Assembly (NCBI RefSeq): GCF_004761865.1
Contig: NZ_SJDM01000006.1
Span: 1 to 64,000 of the forward strand
From: Crenalkalicoccus roseus
GTDB lineage: Bacteria > Pseudomonadota > Alphaproteobacteria > Acetobacterales > Acetobacteraceae
DNA: 64,000 nucleotides
Direction: 5' to 3'
A program made the translations under genes and the position numbers. Shown piece after piece: positions 34,629 to 43,288 of this stretch; positions within the stretch are counted from its first letter, which is position 1, and every line of letters starts with the position of its first letter. Under the pieces are notes generated by a model. The model did no database searches and was not told the origin of the DNA. It was given only the letters and a program-made list of their open reading frames with translations.

Positions 34629-34898
34629 ATGCCGGACCCCGCCGAGGACCCGATCGCTGCCGAGATCCTGCGCCAGGCCGCCCTGCGCGGCCGGGAACGC
34701 TCCCTGTGCCCGAGCGAGGTCGCCCGCGCCCTCGCCGACGGCGAGGAGGGCGCCTGGCGCCCGCTGCTGGGGCGGGTGCGGGAGGCCGCCTTCCGCCTCG
34801 CCCGCGAGGGAAGGATCGAGATCCTGCGCAAGGGCAAACCCGTCCCGCCCGAGGGCGTGCGCGGCGTGATCCGGCTGCGCCAGGCGCCGCAGCCGTGA
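34629..34898 (+). CDS. DUF3253 domain protein
   Basis: 89 aa. Matches DUF3253 in layout: RSLCPSEVARALADGEEGAW, RVREAAFRLAREGRIEILRKG, VPPEGVRGVIRL. It resembles a small winged-helix protein; function unknown. A 201-bp gap separates it from chrA, with no clear promoter, and it ends 10 nt before the DUF1499 gene, so the two may be cotranscribed. Confidence 0.82.
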   Translation: MPDPAEDPIAAEILRQAALRGRERSLCPSEVARALADGEEGAWRPLLGRVREAAFRLAREGRIEILRKGKPVPPEGVRGVIRLRQAPQP

Positions 34899-34908
34899 AG
34901 GAGGGCCG

Positions 34909-35361
34909 ATGAGGGCCGCAGCGCCCCTTTCCGCCCTGTTCGCCCGCGGCGCCGCCGGGCTGCCGCCGGCCGCGCCGGTAGAGTTCGCCACCCTCGCGCT
35001 GCCGCGCTCGCCCAATGCCTGCCTCGCCGCGCCGCCGGGCTTTCCCGGCGCGCATCTCGCAACCCCGCCCCTGCCCGTGGATGCCGCCACCGCCTGGCCA
35101 GTGCTGCGCCGCCTGCCGGAGCGCTTCCCCCGCACCCACCTTCTCGCCGCCTGGCCGGAGCGATGGCAAACGCAATGGGTGGTGCGCTCCGTCCTGCTGA
35201 ACTTCCCCGATCTGGTGGTGGCGGAGCTGGTCTCCGGCCCGGCCGGGGCGGGGCTGTTTCTCTACTCGCGCAGCCTGTTCGGCTGGTCCGATTTCGGCGT
35301 GAACCGCCGGCGGGTGATCGCCTGGCTCGCCGCGCTCGACGAGGCCCTGCGCCGGGGCTGA
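34909..35361 (+). CDS. DUF1499 family protein
   Basis: 150 aa. The family features are SPNACLAAP near the start and the C-terminal SRSLFGWSDFGVNRRRVIAWLAAL (quoted SLFGWSDFGVNRRRVIAWL). No signal peptide or clear membrane segment is present. Function unknown. It sits between DUF3253 and the ABC protein, all on the plus strand with gaps of 10 and 29 nt. Confidence 0.82.
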   Translation: MRAAAPLSALFARGAAGLPPAAPVEFATLALPRSPNACLAAPPGFPGAHLATPPLPVDAATAWPVLRRLPERFPRTHLLAAWPERWQTQWVVRSVLLNFPDLVVAELVSGPAGAGLFLYSRSLFGWSDFGVNRRRVIAWLAALDEALRRG

Positions 35362-35390
35362 CCCCCTTCCCTTCCCCAGCGGAGACCGCG

Positions 35391-37130
35391 ATGCGCCGCC
35401 TCAGCCCCTTCCTGCGCGATGCCTGGCGCCTCGCCGCCCCCTACTGGCGGAGCGAGGAGCGCGGGCGGGCCTGGCTGCTGCTCGGCGTGGTGGTGGCGCT
35501 GAACCTCGGGCTTGTCGGCATGAGCGTGCTGCTCAGCTACTGGAACCGGGAGTTCTTCAACGCCCTGCAGGACCGCGACGCCGGCGCCTTCCGCGACCTC
35601 CTGTTCTGGTGGCGGCCGACCGACAGCGGGCCCATGCCGGGCTTCATGTTCATCGCCGCGCTCTACATCCTGGTCGCGGTCTATGCGCTCTACCTGCGCC
35701 AGGCGCTGCAGATCCGCTGGCGGCGCTGGCTGACGCGCCAGTACCTCGACCGCTGGCTGGACGGGCGCGCCTACTACCGCATCGCGCTGACCGATCCGGG
35801 CACCGACAACCCGGACCAGCGCATCGCCGAGGACATCAGGCTGTTCGTGGACGACACGCTGGGCCTCGGCCTCGGCCTGCTGACCTCGGTGGTGACGCTG
35901 GCGAGCTTCGTCGTGGTGCTGTGGAGCCTCTCCGGCCCCCTGACCGTGCTCGGCCTCGACATCCCGGGCTACATGGTCTGGGTGGCGCTGGGCTATGCGG
36001 TGCTCGGCACCTGGCTGGCGCACCGGGTCGGCTGGCGGCTGATCGGCCTCAACTTCAACCAGCAGAAGGTGGAGGCGGATTTCCGCTTCGCCCTGGTGCG
36101 GCTGCGCGAGAATGCCGAAGGCGTCGCGCTCTACGGCGGGGAGGCCGACGAGAAGCGCGGCCTGCTCGGGCGCTTCCGCAGGCTGATGGAGAATTGGTGG
36201 GCGATCATGGTCGCCACCAAGCGCCTGACCTTCTTCACGGCGAGCTACAACCAGGTGGCGGTGGTCTTTCCCTTCGTCGTCGCCGCCCCCTCCTACTTCG
36301 CCGGGATCATCCCGCTCGGCGGGCTGACGCAGACGGCCACCGCCTTCGGCCAGGTGCAGGGGGCGCTCTCCTGGTTCGTGGACAACTACGCCCGGCTGGC
36401 GGAATGGCGCGCGACGGTGGAGCGGCTGACCGGCTTCACCCGGGCCGTCGAGCGCGCCGAGGCCGCCGCCGCGCGGGGCGAGGGCGTGGCGGTCGTGCGT
36501 TCGGAGGCGCCGGAACTGGCGCTGGAGGACGTCACCCTCGCCCTGCCCGACGGACGGGTGCTGGTGGAGGCGGCGGAGGGCCGGTTCCGCCCCGGCGAGG
36601 CGGTGCTGATCGCCGGTCCCTCGGGCAGCGGCAAGTCCACCCTGTTCCGTGCCATCGCCGGCATCTGGCCCTTCGGCTCCGGCCGCGTGCGGGTACCGGC
36701 GGGGGCCTCGGCGCTGTTCCTGCCGCAGCGGCCCTACCTGCCGCTCGGCAGCCTGCGCCGCGCCGTCTGCTACCCGCGCGACGCCGCCGCCTGCACCGAG
36801 GCCGAGATCGCGGCGGCGCTGACGGAGGCCGGGCTGCCGCACCTCGTGCCGCTCCTGGAGGAGGAGGCGAACTGGGCGCAGCGCCTCTCGGGCGGGGAGC
36901 AGCAGCGCCTGGCGCTCGCCCGTGCCCTGCTGCTCCGCCCGGACTGGCTGTTCCTGGACGAGGCGACCTCGAACCTCGACCCGGAGGCGGAGGCGCGCTT
37001 CTACGAGACGCTGCGCGCGAAGCTGCCCGGCACGACGCTGGTCTCCATTGCCCACCGCCCGGGCCTGGCCGCCCACCACGCCCGGACGCTGCGGCTGCGG
37101 GAGGGGCGGCTGGCGGAGGCCGTAGCCTGA
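35391..37130 (+). CDS. ABC transporter, SbmA/BacA-like permease fused to ATPase
   Basis: 579 aa. The N-terminal about 360 residues form an ABC_membrane_2/SbmA-BacA type domain (LLSYWNREFFNALQDRD, RWRRWLTRQYLDRWL, DNPDQRIAEDIRLF), followed by a nucleotide-binding domain: Walker A AGPSGSGKSTLFRAIAG, signature LSGGEQQRLALARALL, Walker B DWLFLDEATSNLD. Relatives take up peptides or transport long-chain fatty acyl compounds. It probably works as a homodimer in the inner membrane. Substrate unknown. Confidence 0.9.
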   Translation: MRRLSPFLRDAWRLAAPYWRSEERGRAWLLLGVVVALNLGLVGMSVLLSYWNREFFNALQDRDAGAFRDLLFWWRPTDSGPMPGFMFIAALYILVAVYALYLRQALQIRWRRWLTRQYLDRWLDGRAYYRIALTDPGTDNPDQRIAEDIRLFVDDTLGLGLGLLTSVVTLASFVVVLWSLSGPLTVLGLDIPGYMVWVALGYAVLGTWLAHRVGWRLIGLNFNQQKVEADFRFALVRLRENAEGVALYGGEADEKRGLLGRFRRLMENWWAIMVATKRLTFFTASYNQVAVVFPFVVAAPSYFAGIIPLGGLTQTATAFGQVQGALSWFVDNYARLAEWRATVERLTGFTRAVERAEAAAARGEGVAVVRSEAPELALEDVTLALPDGRVLVEAAEGRFRPGEAVLIAGPSGSGKSTLFRAIAGIWPFGSGRVRVPAGASALFLPQRPYLPLGSLRRAVCYPRDAAACTEAEIAAALTEAGLPHLVPLLEEEANWAQRLSGGEQQRLALARALLLRPDWLFLDEATSNLDPEAEARFYETLRAKLPGTTLVSIAHRPGLAAHHARTLRLREGRLAEAVA

Positions 37131-37160
37131 CGGGCGGCGGCCAGCTTCCTCTGCGGGCGC

Positions 37161-38673
37161 TCAGCGCGCGGCATTGATGTTCACGCCGGGCGACCCGCCG
37201 TTGCCGCCCACAGGGCGTCCACGATGGCAGACGATGCGCACGATGGAGCGCTCCACCTGCTCGACCAGCGCAGCGAAATCCGGCGCGCCAGGCGTCGCCG
37301 GGGCTGCGGCACGCCATGGTCGGCCAGGAAGCGGGCGATCGAGTCGGGCGCCACGGCGAAGTTCACGTTTTGTGGAATGTTCAGGCCGGCGAGCAGATCC
37401 CGCAGCGCATCGCGGGACATGATCGCGATGCCGACCACCCGACCCTGCCGGTCGAGCAGGGGACCGCCGCTGTTGCCCGCCTGGACCGGAGCGCTGAACT
37501 GCATGATGTCCTCCGCCTTGCCCGGACCGATGGCGCTGACGTTACCGATGGTGACGACCGGCCGCCCCGTCTGCAGGCTCTGGCCGGGAAAGCCCATCAC
37601 CGCCACCTCGGCACCGAGGCGCGTTTCTCCTGCGACAGGCAAGGGCGTGCGCTCAAGCCCCGGCACCACCACCAGTGCCAGATCGAGCCTGGCGTTGGTC
37701 ACGCGGACCTCGGCGCCCCCGAGGCGAGCGAGCCCGGCCTGCACCTCGATGTCCGTGCAGCCCCGCACGACATGCGCGGCGGTCAGCAGCACGCCCGGCC
37801 GGGCAATGACGACACCGGTGCCGATGCCCGCGGAGGAGCCTGGCTGCGGCGGGCGCGGCAGGGCGACCGGCTGCGCTCCCCACGCGGCCGGCCAAATCGG
37901 CGCCGGCGGGTCCACGGTGGATGGGGTGAGGACAGGGGTCGTGCCGTCCGGCGTTGGCGAGCGGCATCGGCGCGGAGACGGCGGCGGATGCTTCGGGCAT
38001 GGCAGCCGGGGCCAGCGACATCCGGGGCAGCTGGACAGGCTTGAAGGCGATGGCCAGGGTTTCCGCCGCCCTTCGCCGCGCCTCCAGCATTTCCGCCGCC
38101 GGCAGCGCCCGCTCGAACTCGGCGGCGGTCGGGCGAAGCAGGCTGCGCCCGCGCGTCTTCCCCTCCCGCAGCAGCGCCCACCGGGCCGCCTCGATGACAT
38201 CGGTCTCCGCCCCCCTGCCGAGGAGGTAGGCAGCGCTCAGGCAGGCCATGGAGCGCGCGTCACCCAGCGCGGCGCCATAGCGCCACCAGGCGACGGCCCG
38301 CTCGGCGTCCAGCGGCGCCCCGTGGCCGGCGGCATATGCCTGGCCGACCTCTCCGGCCGCGCCGGCATGGCCGGCCGCCGCCGCCCGCTCCAGCCAGGAT
38401 AACGCCTGACGCAACGAGGCGACGTCGTTCTGGGCGAGGTAACCTTCCGCCACGCGCGCCATGGCGGCCGGCTCACCCTGCAGCGCGGCGGCGGCTATGT
38501 GGGCCGGGGGTGCGGGGGCGTGAGGACGGGACGGAGCCAGGAAGCACGCCGAGGATCGCCTCCTCGATCAGGGCAATGATCCGGTCGGTCGCCGTCCCGT
38601 GCACGGTTTGCGCAGGACTCATCAGGGCCGCGAGGAAACCGGCTGTCGTCGGAAGCGCTTTTCGGCGCCGCAT
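37161..38673 (-). pseudogene. Sel1-repeat/trypsin-like serine protease gene with three frameshifts
   Basis: The reading shifts frame three times but stays free of other damage. From ATG 38673 (AGGAG upstream) a signal peptide (MRRRKALPTTAGFLAALMSP) and about 30 residues are read; near 38505-38535 the frame moves to Sel1 repeats (GHAGAAGEVGQAYAAGHGAPL, ARSMACLSAAYLLGRG); near 37941-37965 it moves to a trypsin-like domain with intact triad (LLTAAHVV, RLDLALVV, QAGNSGGPLLD); near 37300-37303 (a CCCC run) it moves to the end, TPGAPDFAALVEQVERSIVRIV then NINAAR and stop. Two shifts are at G/C runs, so sequencing error is a real alternative to decay. It would be a periplasmic protease. Confidence 0.8.
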
Positions 38674-38718
38674 GACCTCTCCTGACGCTGACGGTTATGC
38701 CGAGCCAAGCCTATACTT

Positions 38719-38740
38719 TATGTGTCGATTTCGCAACATA
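38719..38740. promoter_or_regulatory. 22-bp imperfect dyad in an AT-rich divergent gap
   Basis: TATGTGTCGAT/TTCGCAACATA: outer arms TATGT and ACATA and inner CGA/TCG are symmetric (8 of 11 pairs). It lies in the only AT-rich stretch nearby, between the protease gene and the divergent yihY, with TATA-like hexamers on both strands. It is a candidate operator for one or both genes. Confidence 0.4.
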
Positions 38741-38792
38741 ATGTCCACCTTCGCCGGCGCGCCCGCCGTTCCGCCATCGGGAGATCCGCCGC

Positions 38793-39740
38793 ATGCTCCG
38801 CCGCACCTGGTCGCTGCTGCGCGCCACCGTCGAGGGCTTCATCGAGGACGAGGCAATGACCCGCGGCGCGGCCATCACCTGCTATTCGATGTTCTCCCTC
38901 GCCCCGCTCATCGTCATCGTCACCGCCATCGCCGGCCTCGCCTACGGGGAGCAGGCGGTGGAGGGCATCATCGCCGAGCAGCTCCAGGACCTGCTCGGCG
39001 CGCGGGGGGCGGAGGCGGTGCAGGCGCTGGTGCGCAGCGCCTACAACCCGGATCAGGGCAACCTCGCCGCGCTGATCGGCGCGGGCACGCTGCTCATCAC
39101 CTCGACCGTGGTCTTCGCCGAGGTGCAGGCGGCGCTCGACGCCATCTGGCGGGCGCCGCCGCCGCCCGGCAACACCGTCATGCAGATCATCCGCACCAGG
39201 CTGCTCGGCTTCCTCCTGGTGGCGCTGACCGGCCTGCTGCTGATGGCCTCCGTGGTGGCGAGCACCGTGCTCTCCGCCCTCGCCACCTGGGCGACGGCGG
39301 TGCTGCCGCAGACGCGGGAGCTGATGTCGCTCGTCAATTTCGGCCTGTCCTTCCTGATGGTCACGGCGCTCTTCGCCGCCATCTACAAGGTGCTGCCGAA
39401 CCGGCGCCTGGCCTGGATGGACGTGCTGGTCGGCGCGCTGGTCACCGCCCTGCTCTTCACCATCGGCAAGTCGCTGCTCGGCTGGTATCTCGGCAGCGCC
39501 GCCGTCGCCAACGTCTATGGCGCGGCGGGGGCGCTGATGGTGGTGCTGCTGTGGATCTACTACTCGACGCAGATCTTCCTGCTCGGCGCCGAGTTCACCC
39601 GCGCCTGGGCCGGCCTGCGCGCGATCAGGCCGCAGGCGCCGAAGCCCGCGGCGCCCGAGCCGCCGCCGCGGCCGCCCTCGAAGGGCTGGGGCATCGCCGC
39701 GCTGGGGGGCATCCTGGCCGCCCTGCTGCGCCGGCGATGA
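38793..39740 (+). CDS. YihY/BrkB-family inner-membrane protein
   Basis: 315 aa with about six membrane segments. GFIEDEAMTRGAAITCYSMFSLAPLIVIV (quoted DEAMTRGAAITCYSMFSLAP) is the family start; ANVYGAAGALMVVLLWIYYS and QIFLLGAEFTRAWA are the conserved C-terminal membrane motifs. The tail is Pro/Ala-rich and cytoplasmic. Despite the old ribonuclease BN label, the function is unsettled. Convergent with recQ. Confidence 0.9.
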   Translation: MLRRTWSLLRATVEGFIEDEAMTRGAAITCYSMFSLAPLIVIVTAIAGLAYGEQAVEGIIAEQLQDLLGARGAEAVQALVRSAYNPDQGNLAALIGAGTLLITSTVVFAEVQAALDAIWRAPPPPGNTVMQIIRTRLLGFLLVALTGLLLMASVVASTVLSALATWATAVLPQTRELMSLVNFGLSFLMVTALFAAIYKVLPNRRLAWMDVLVGALVTALLFTIGKSLLGWYLGSAAVANVYGAAGALMVVLLWIYYSTQIFLLGAEFTRAWAGLRAIRPQAPKPAAPEPPPRPPSKGWGIAALGGILAALLRRR

Positions 39741-39750
39741 GGCCGGCGGG

Positions 39751-41598
39751 TCAGCCGCCCCCGGCCGCCACCACGCGCAGCACCGCCTCGCCGTAGCGGT
39801 CGAGCTTGCTCCGCCCGATGCCCGGAAGCTGCGCCAGCTCGCCGAGGCCGCGCGGCCGGCGGGCGGCGATCTCCGCCAGGGTGTCGTTCTGGAAGATCAC
39901 GTAGGCGGGCACGCCCTGCGCGGCGGCCTCCTGCCGCCGCCATGCCCGCAGTGCCTCGAACAGCGCATCGCCCGCCATGCCGGGCGTGGCGGCCTTCGCC
40001 GCCTTCCGCCCCGGCGCGGCGGCGAGCGTGTCCTCGCGCAGCATCACCGGCGCCTCGCCCCGCAGGATCGGCCGCGCCGCCTCGGTCGGCACCAGCTCGC
40101 CATGGCCCTCCACCGCGACGTCGAGCGCGCCCCGCGCCACGAGCTGGCGGGCGACGCTGCGCCAGCCCGCGTCCGGAAGCTCTGTGCCCACGCCGAAGGT
40201 CGGCAGGCGGTCGTGCCCGTGCTGGATCACCTTGTCGGTGTGCCGCCCGCGCAGCACGTCCACCACGTGCCCGAGGCCGAAGCGCCGGCCGGTGCGGAGC
40301 ACGGCGGAGAGCAGCTTCTGCGCCGCCACCGTGCCGTCCCAGAGGCGCGGCGGGTTGAGGCAGACGTCGCAGCGGCCACAGCGCTCCGGATCGGGGGCTT
40401 CCGGCCCCGGTTCCTCCCCGAAGCAGCGGAGCAGGATGCGGCGGCGGCAGGTGGCGGCCTCGGCGATCGCCACCATCGCCTCCAGCCGCTGCCGCTCGAT
40501 GCGCTTCTGCTCCTCCGGCGCCGGGCTTTCGGCGATGCGGTGCCGGGCCAGCGCGATGTCGCCGGCGCCGTAGAGCAGCAGGGCGCGCGCCGGCAGCCCG
40601 TCGCGCCCGGCGCGGCCGATCTCCTGGTACCAGCTCTCCGGGCTGCGCGGCAGGTCGAGATGCGCCACCCAGCGCACGTCGGGGCGGTCTATCCCCATGC
40701 CGAAGGCGACGGTCGCCGCCATCACCACCGCGTCGCCGCGGGCGAAGCGCCGGTGCGCCTCCCGCTTGGCCGCCGCATCCATGCCGGCATGGAAGGCGAG
40801 CGCGTCGTGCCCCTCGGCGCGGAGCCACTGCGCCGTCTGCTCGGTCCGCGCCCGCGTCGCGCAGTAGACGATGCCGGCGCCGGAACCATCGGCGGCGCGG
40901 CGGATGAAGGCGCGGAGCTGCGCCCTCTCCTGCTCGCGCGGCGCGGCGGCGATCAGGATGTTCGGCCGGTCGAAGCTGCCGCGGAACACCGGCGCGTCGC
41001 GGAGGCCGAGCTGGGCGCGGATGTCCTCCACCGTGCGCGGATCGGCGGTCGCGGTCAGGGCGAGGCGCGGCACCCCGGGAAAGCGCTCCGCCAGCACGGC
41101 CAGGCCGCGGTATTCGGGGCGGAAATGGTGTCCCCACTGGGAGACGCAATGCGCCTCGTCCACCGCGAAGAGGGCGAGCGGCCGCTCTTCGAGGCGCGCC
41201 AGGGTCGCTTCCAGCGTCAGCCGCTCGGGGGAGACGTAGAGCAGCTTGAGCGCGCCGCGGGCGAGGTCCCGCCGCACCTCCCGCCCCGCCTCCTCGGGCA
41301 GTTCGGAATGCAGCGCGGCGGCGGCGACCCCCTGCTGGCGCAGGGCCGCCACCTGGTCCTCCATCAGCGCGATCAGCGGCGAGACCACGACGGCGAGGCC
41401 GGGGCGGCACAGCGCTGGCACCTGGTAGCAGAGGCTCTTGCCCCCGCCCGTCGGCATCAGCACGAGGCCCGACCCGCCCGCCACCACGTGGCGCACGACC
41501 TCCGCCTGGAGGCCGCGGAAGCCGGGATGGCCGAAGACGCGGCGCAGCACCTCGGCCGGGTCGGCGCCGGCCGCCTCAGGGGTCATGGACTCGGGCAT
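39751..41598 (-). CDS. recQ: ATP-dependent DNA helicase RecQ
   Basis: 615 aa. Walker A MPTGGGKSLCYQVPAL, DEAH box FAVDEAHCVSQWGHHFRPEY, motif IV-VI region WVAHLDLPRSPESWYQEIGR, a zinc-binding region (CRRRILLRCFG, CGRCDVCLNPP), an RQC winged helix, and a C-terminal HRDC domain (FEALRAWRRQEAAAQGVPAY, then GLGELAQLPGIGRSKLDRYG). Length and domain order are those of full RecQ. It unwinds DNA 3'-5' in recombination repair. Confidence 0.95.
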   Translation of the reverse strand: MPESMTPEAAGADPAEVLRRVFGHPGFRGLQAEVVRHVVAGGSGLVLMPTGGGKSLCYQVPALCRPGLAVVVSPLIALMEDQVAALRQQGVAAAALHSELPEEAGREVRRDLARGALKLLYVSPERLTLEATLARLEERPLALFAVDEAHCVSQWGHHFRPEYRGLAVLAERFPGVPRLALTATADPRTVEDIRAQLGLRDAPVFRGSFDRPNILIAAAPREQERAQLRAFIRRAADGSGAGIVYCATRARTEQTAQWLRAEGHDALAFHAGMDAAAKREAHRRFARGDAVVMAATVAFGMGIDRPDVRWVAHLDLPRSPESWYQEIGRAGRDGLPARALLLYGAGDIALARHRIAESPAPEEQKRIERQRLEAMVAIAEAATCRRRILLRCFGEEPGPEAPDPERCGRCDVCLNPPRLWDGTVAAQKLLSAVLRTGRRFGLGHVVDVLRGRHTDKVIQHGHDRLPTFGVGTELPDAGWRSVARQLVARGALDVAVEGHGELVPTEAARPILRGEAPVMLREDTLAAAPGRKAAKAATPGMAGDALFEALRAWRRQEAAAQGVPAYVIFQNDTLAEIAARRPRGLGELAQLPGIGRSKLDRYGEAVLRVVAAGGG

Positions 41599-41640
41599 GG
41601 CCCCGTGATGCCACGCCCGGCGCCGCGCGTCAGCGGCGGA

Positions 41641-42045
41641 TCAGCCGCCGATGCGGATCTCCACCCGCCGGCTCTCGGTCGGCATCTGCTCGAAGGGCAC
41701 CGGGCCGCGCGGACGGATGGCGATGCGCGCCGGCTCCACTCCCGCGGCCACGAGCTCGTCCGCCACATGGCGGGCGCGGGCGTCCGACAGCGCCTGGTTG
41801 TAGCCCTGGCTGCCCACGGGCCCGGCGAAGCCGAGCACGGCGACCGGAGCGCGGGGCGCCGCGCGGGCGGCGGCGGCCGCCTCCCGCACCACGGCGAGGC
41901 CCCCCTCGTCGAGCGCCGCGCTGTCCTGGTTGAAGAACACCACGCGGACCGGCGCTGTCCCCGCCTCGGCCATCCGGGGCGACGGGGCCTGGCAGGCGGC
42001 GAGGCCGAGCAGGAGCGGGATGGCGAGAAGGCGGCGGCGGATCAT
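41641..42045 (-). CDS. OmpA-domain lipoprotein
   Basis: 134 aa. A lipoprotein signal ends in the lipobox LAAC (residues 15-18). The rest is a compact OmpA-like peptidoglycan-binding domain: VRVVFFNQDSAALDEGG, VAVLGFAGPVGSQGYNQALSDARARHVADELVA (quoted GSQGYNQALSDARARHVAD), RPRGPVPFEQMPTESRRVEI. It should be anchored in the outer membrane facing the periplasm. Related to Pal/YiaD-type proteins but short. Confidence 0.87.
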   Translation of the reverse strand: MIRRRLLAIPLLLGLAACQAPSPRMAEAGTAPVRVVFFNQDSAALDEGGLAVVREAAAAARAAPRAPVAVLGFAGPVGSQGYNQALSDARARHVADELVAAGVEPARIAIRPRGPVPFEQMPTESRRVEIRIGG

Positions 42046-42108
42046 GACGGCTCCGGTGCGGGTCGGGAGGGCAACGTCCGGCAGCGCCCCTCGCCTGTCA
42101 ACCGCGCA

Positions 42109-43062
42109 TCAGCGCGAGCAGGACGCGCCGCCGAGAACGCAGAAGCGCGCGCAGTGCGGATGGGCGAGCGGCACCGGCCGCATCGCCCCGGCAAGCGTCG
42201 CGCCGAGCTCGAAGCGCGGGTCGTAGGGGATCAGGGTGCAGGCCACCACCGCCGGGCGCGCGGCGCCGCGCCGCTTCACCACCATGCGGGCGGAGGCGCA
42301 CATCATCGCCTCGGGGCTGCGGCCGAGCATGCCCCAGCAGGCCTCGGTTATCTCCGGCACCTCCGCCGCCGCGTCCATCTCGGGAAACAGCATCAGCGCC
42401 ACCGGATCGGCGGCATCCACCGGAATGCCGTGCGCGGCGAAGAGGCGGGCGTAGCCGGCGCGCAGCGACGCCTCGTCCTCGCCCCCGAAGGCGGCGCGGC
42501 CGGCGACATGGACGCGGAACCCCTCCCGCGCCAGCCAGGCCAGGCCCTCCAGCGCCTGGGCGAAGCTGCCCGGCTGGCGCTCCCGGTCGTGCAGCGCCGG
42601 CCCGTAGTGGTCGAGGCTGACGCGCAGCGTCAGCCGCGTGCCGAAGTCGCGGCGCAGGGCGCGGAGCGCCCCGGCCTGGTTGCGCATCGGCTTCATCGCG
42701 TTGGTGAGCACGAGCGCCCGGTGGCCGCGCGAGAGGGCGTCCCGCAGCATCGCCGGCAGATCGCGGTTGAGGAAGGGCTCGCCGCCGGTGAAGCCCACCT
42801 CCTCCACCGGCATCCCCTCGCGCGCGGCCTCGTCCAGAAAGGCCGCGACCTCGGCGGCCGAGATGTAGGCCAGGGCGTCGTTGCGCGGGCTGCTCTCGAT
42901 GTAGCAGTTGCGGCAGGTGATGTTGCACAGCGTGCCGGTGTTGACCCAGAGGGTGCGCAGGGCCACCGGCGCGACCACGGCCCGCCTCTCCCCGGCCGCG
43001 GTGCGCAGCGGGTCGCGGAACCTGGCCGGAGGCGGGGGCGCGGGGCGGAGGCGGGCGGACAA
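42109..43062 (-). CDS. Radical SAM protein of unknown function
   Basis: 317 aa from a TTG start at 43062 (initiator then SARLRPAPPPPARFRDP), with AGGGAG 10 nt upstream; no suitable ATG or GTG. The [4Fe-4S]/SAM motif is CNITCRNCYIESSPR (about 56-70), followed by VGFTGGEPFLNRDLP and RVSLDHYGPALHD. The C-terminus has three closely spaced Cys (HCARFCVLGGASCSR) that could bind an auxiliary cluster. No precursor peptide or maturation partner is adjacent. Substrate unknown; resembles MoaA/Sec-peptide-type radical SAM enzymes only generally. Confidence 0.83.
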   Translation of the reverse strand: MSARLRPAPPPPARFRDPLRTAAGERRAVVAPVALRTLWVNTGTLCNITCRNCYIESSPRNDALAYISAAEVAAFLDEAAREGMPVEEVGFTGGEPFLNRDLPAMLRDALSRGHRALVLTNAMKPMRNQAGALRALRRDFGTRLTLRVSLDHYGPALHDRERQPGSFAQALEGLAWLAREGFRVHVAGRAAFGGEDEASLRAGYARLFAAHGIPVDAADPVALMLFPEMDAAAEVPEITEACWGMLGRSPEAMMCASARMVVKRRGAARPAVVACTLIPYDPRFELGATLAGAMRPVPLAHPHCARFCVLGGASCSR

Positions 43063-43155
43063 GCGGCTGGCTCTCCCTGTGGCGTCCGAGGCGGAAAACC
43101 GGCGCGGAGCGCGGCGGCGGCAGGGCCGGCGGCCCTCACGCGTCGCTGAAAACCC

Positions 43156-43198
43156 TGCGCTGGATCCCCCGCATAAGGGGCCCATTTGATCCAGCGCA
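43156..43198. repeat. 11-bp inverted repeat in the hsp20 promoter region
   Basis: TGCGCTGGATC (43156-43166) and GATCCAGCGCA (43188-43198) are perfectly inverted, 32 bp apart centre to centre, with an inner CCCC/GGGG pair (43167-43170, 43177-43180). The right arm lies within the FixK/FNR-type box; the left arm is the inverted core of the same box. It may be two half-related protein sites or an RNA stem. Confidence 0.65.
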
Positions 43199-43199
43199 A
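43186..43199 (+). promoter_or_regulatory. FixK/FNR-type box upstream of hsp20
   Basis: TTGATCCAGCGCAA fits the TTGA-N6-(T/G)CAA consensus of FixK/FNR-family activators. It lies 89 bp before the hsp20 ATG. If it is centred near -41.5, transcription starts near 43234 and leaves a leader of about 55 nt. A 12-of-14 match occurs upstream of the CBS/BON gene (56272-56285). Confidence 0.6.
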
Positions 43200-43288
43200 G
43201 GCGAAGCCGTCGCGGATGGGCGCAGCGTGCTGCCGCCGTCCCGGCGGGACGCCGGCACGGCCAATCCAGCCAAGGGAGAAGCAGCCTC

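Noticed and set aside
43146-43174. Heat-shock (RpoH-type) promoter before hsp20: CTGAAAA, 14 bp, CCCCGCAT
   Set aside because: Both elements deviate from consensus and overlap the inverted repeat; kept only as an alternative to the FixK/FNR reading. Mapping the transcript start would decide.
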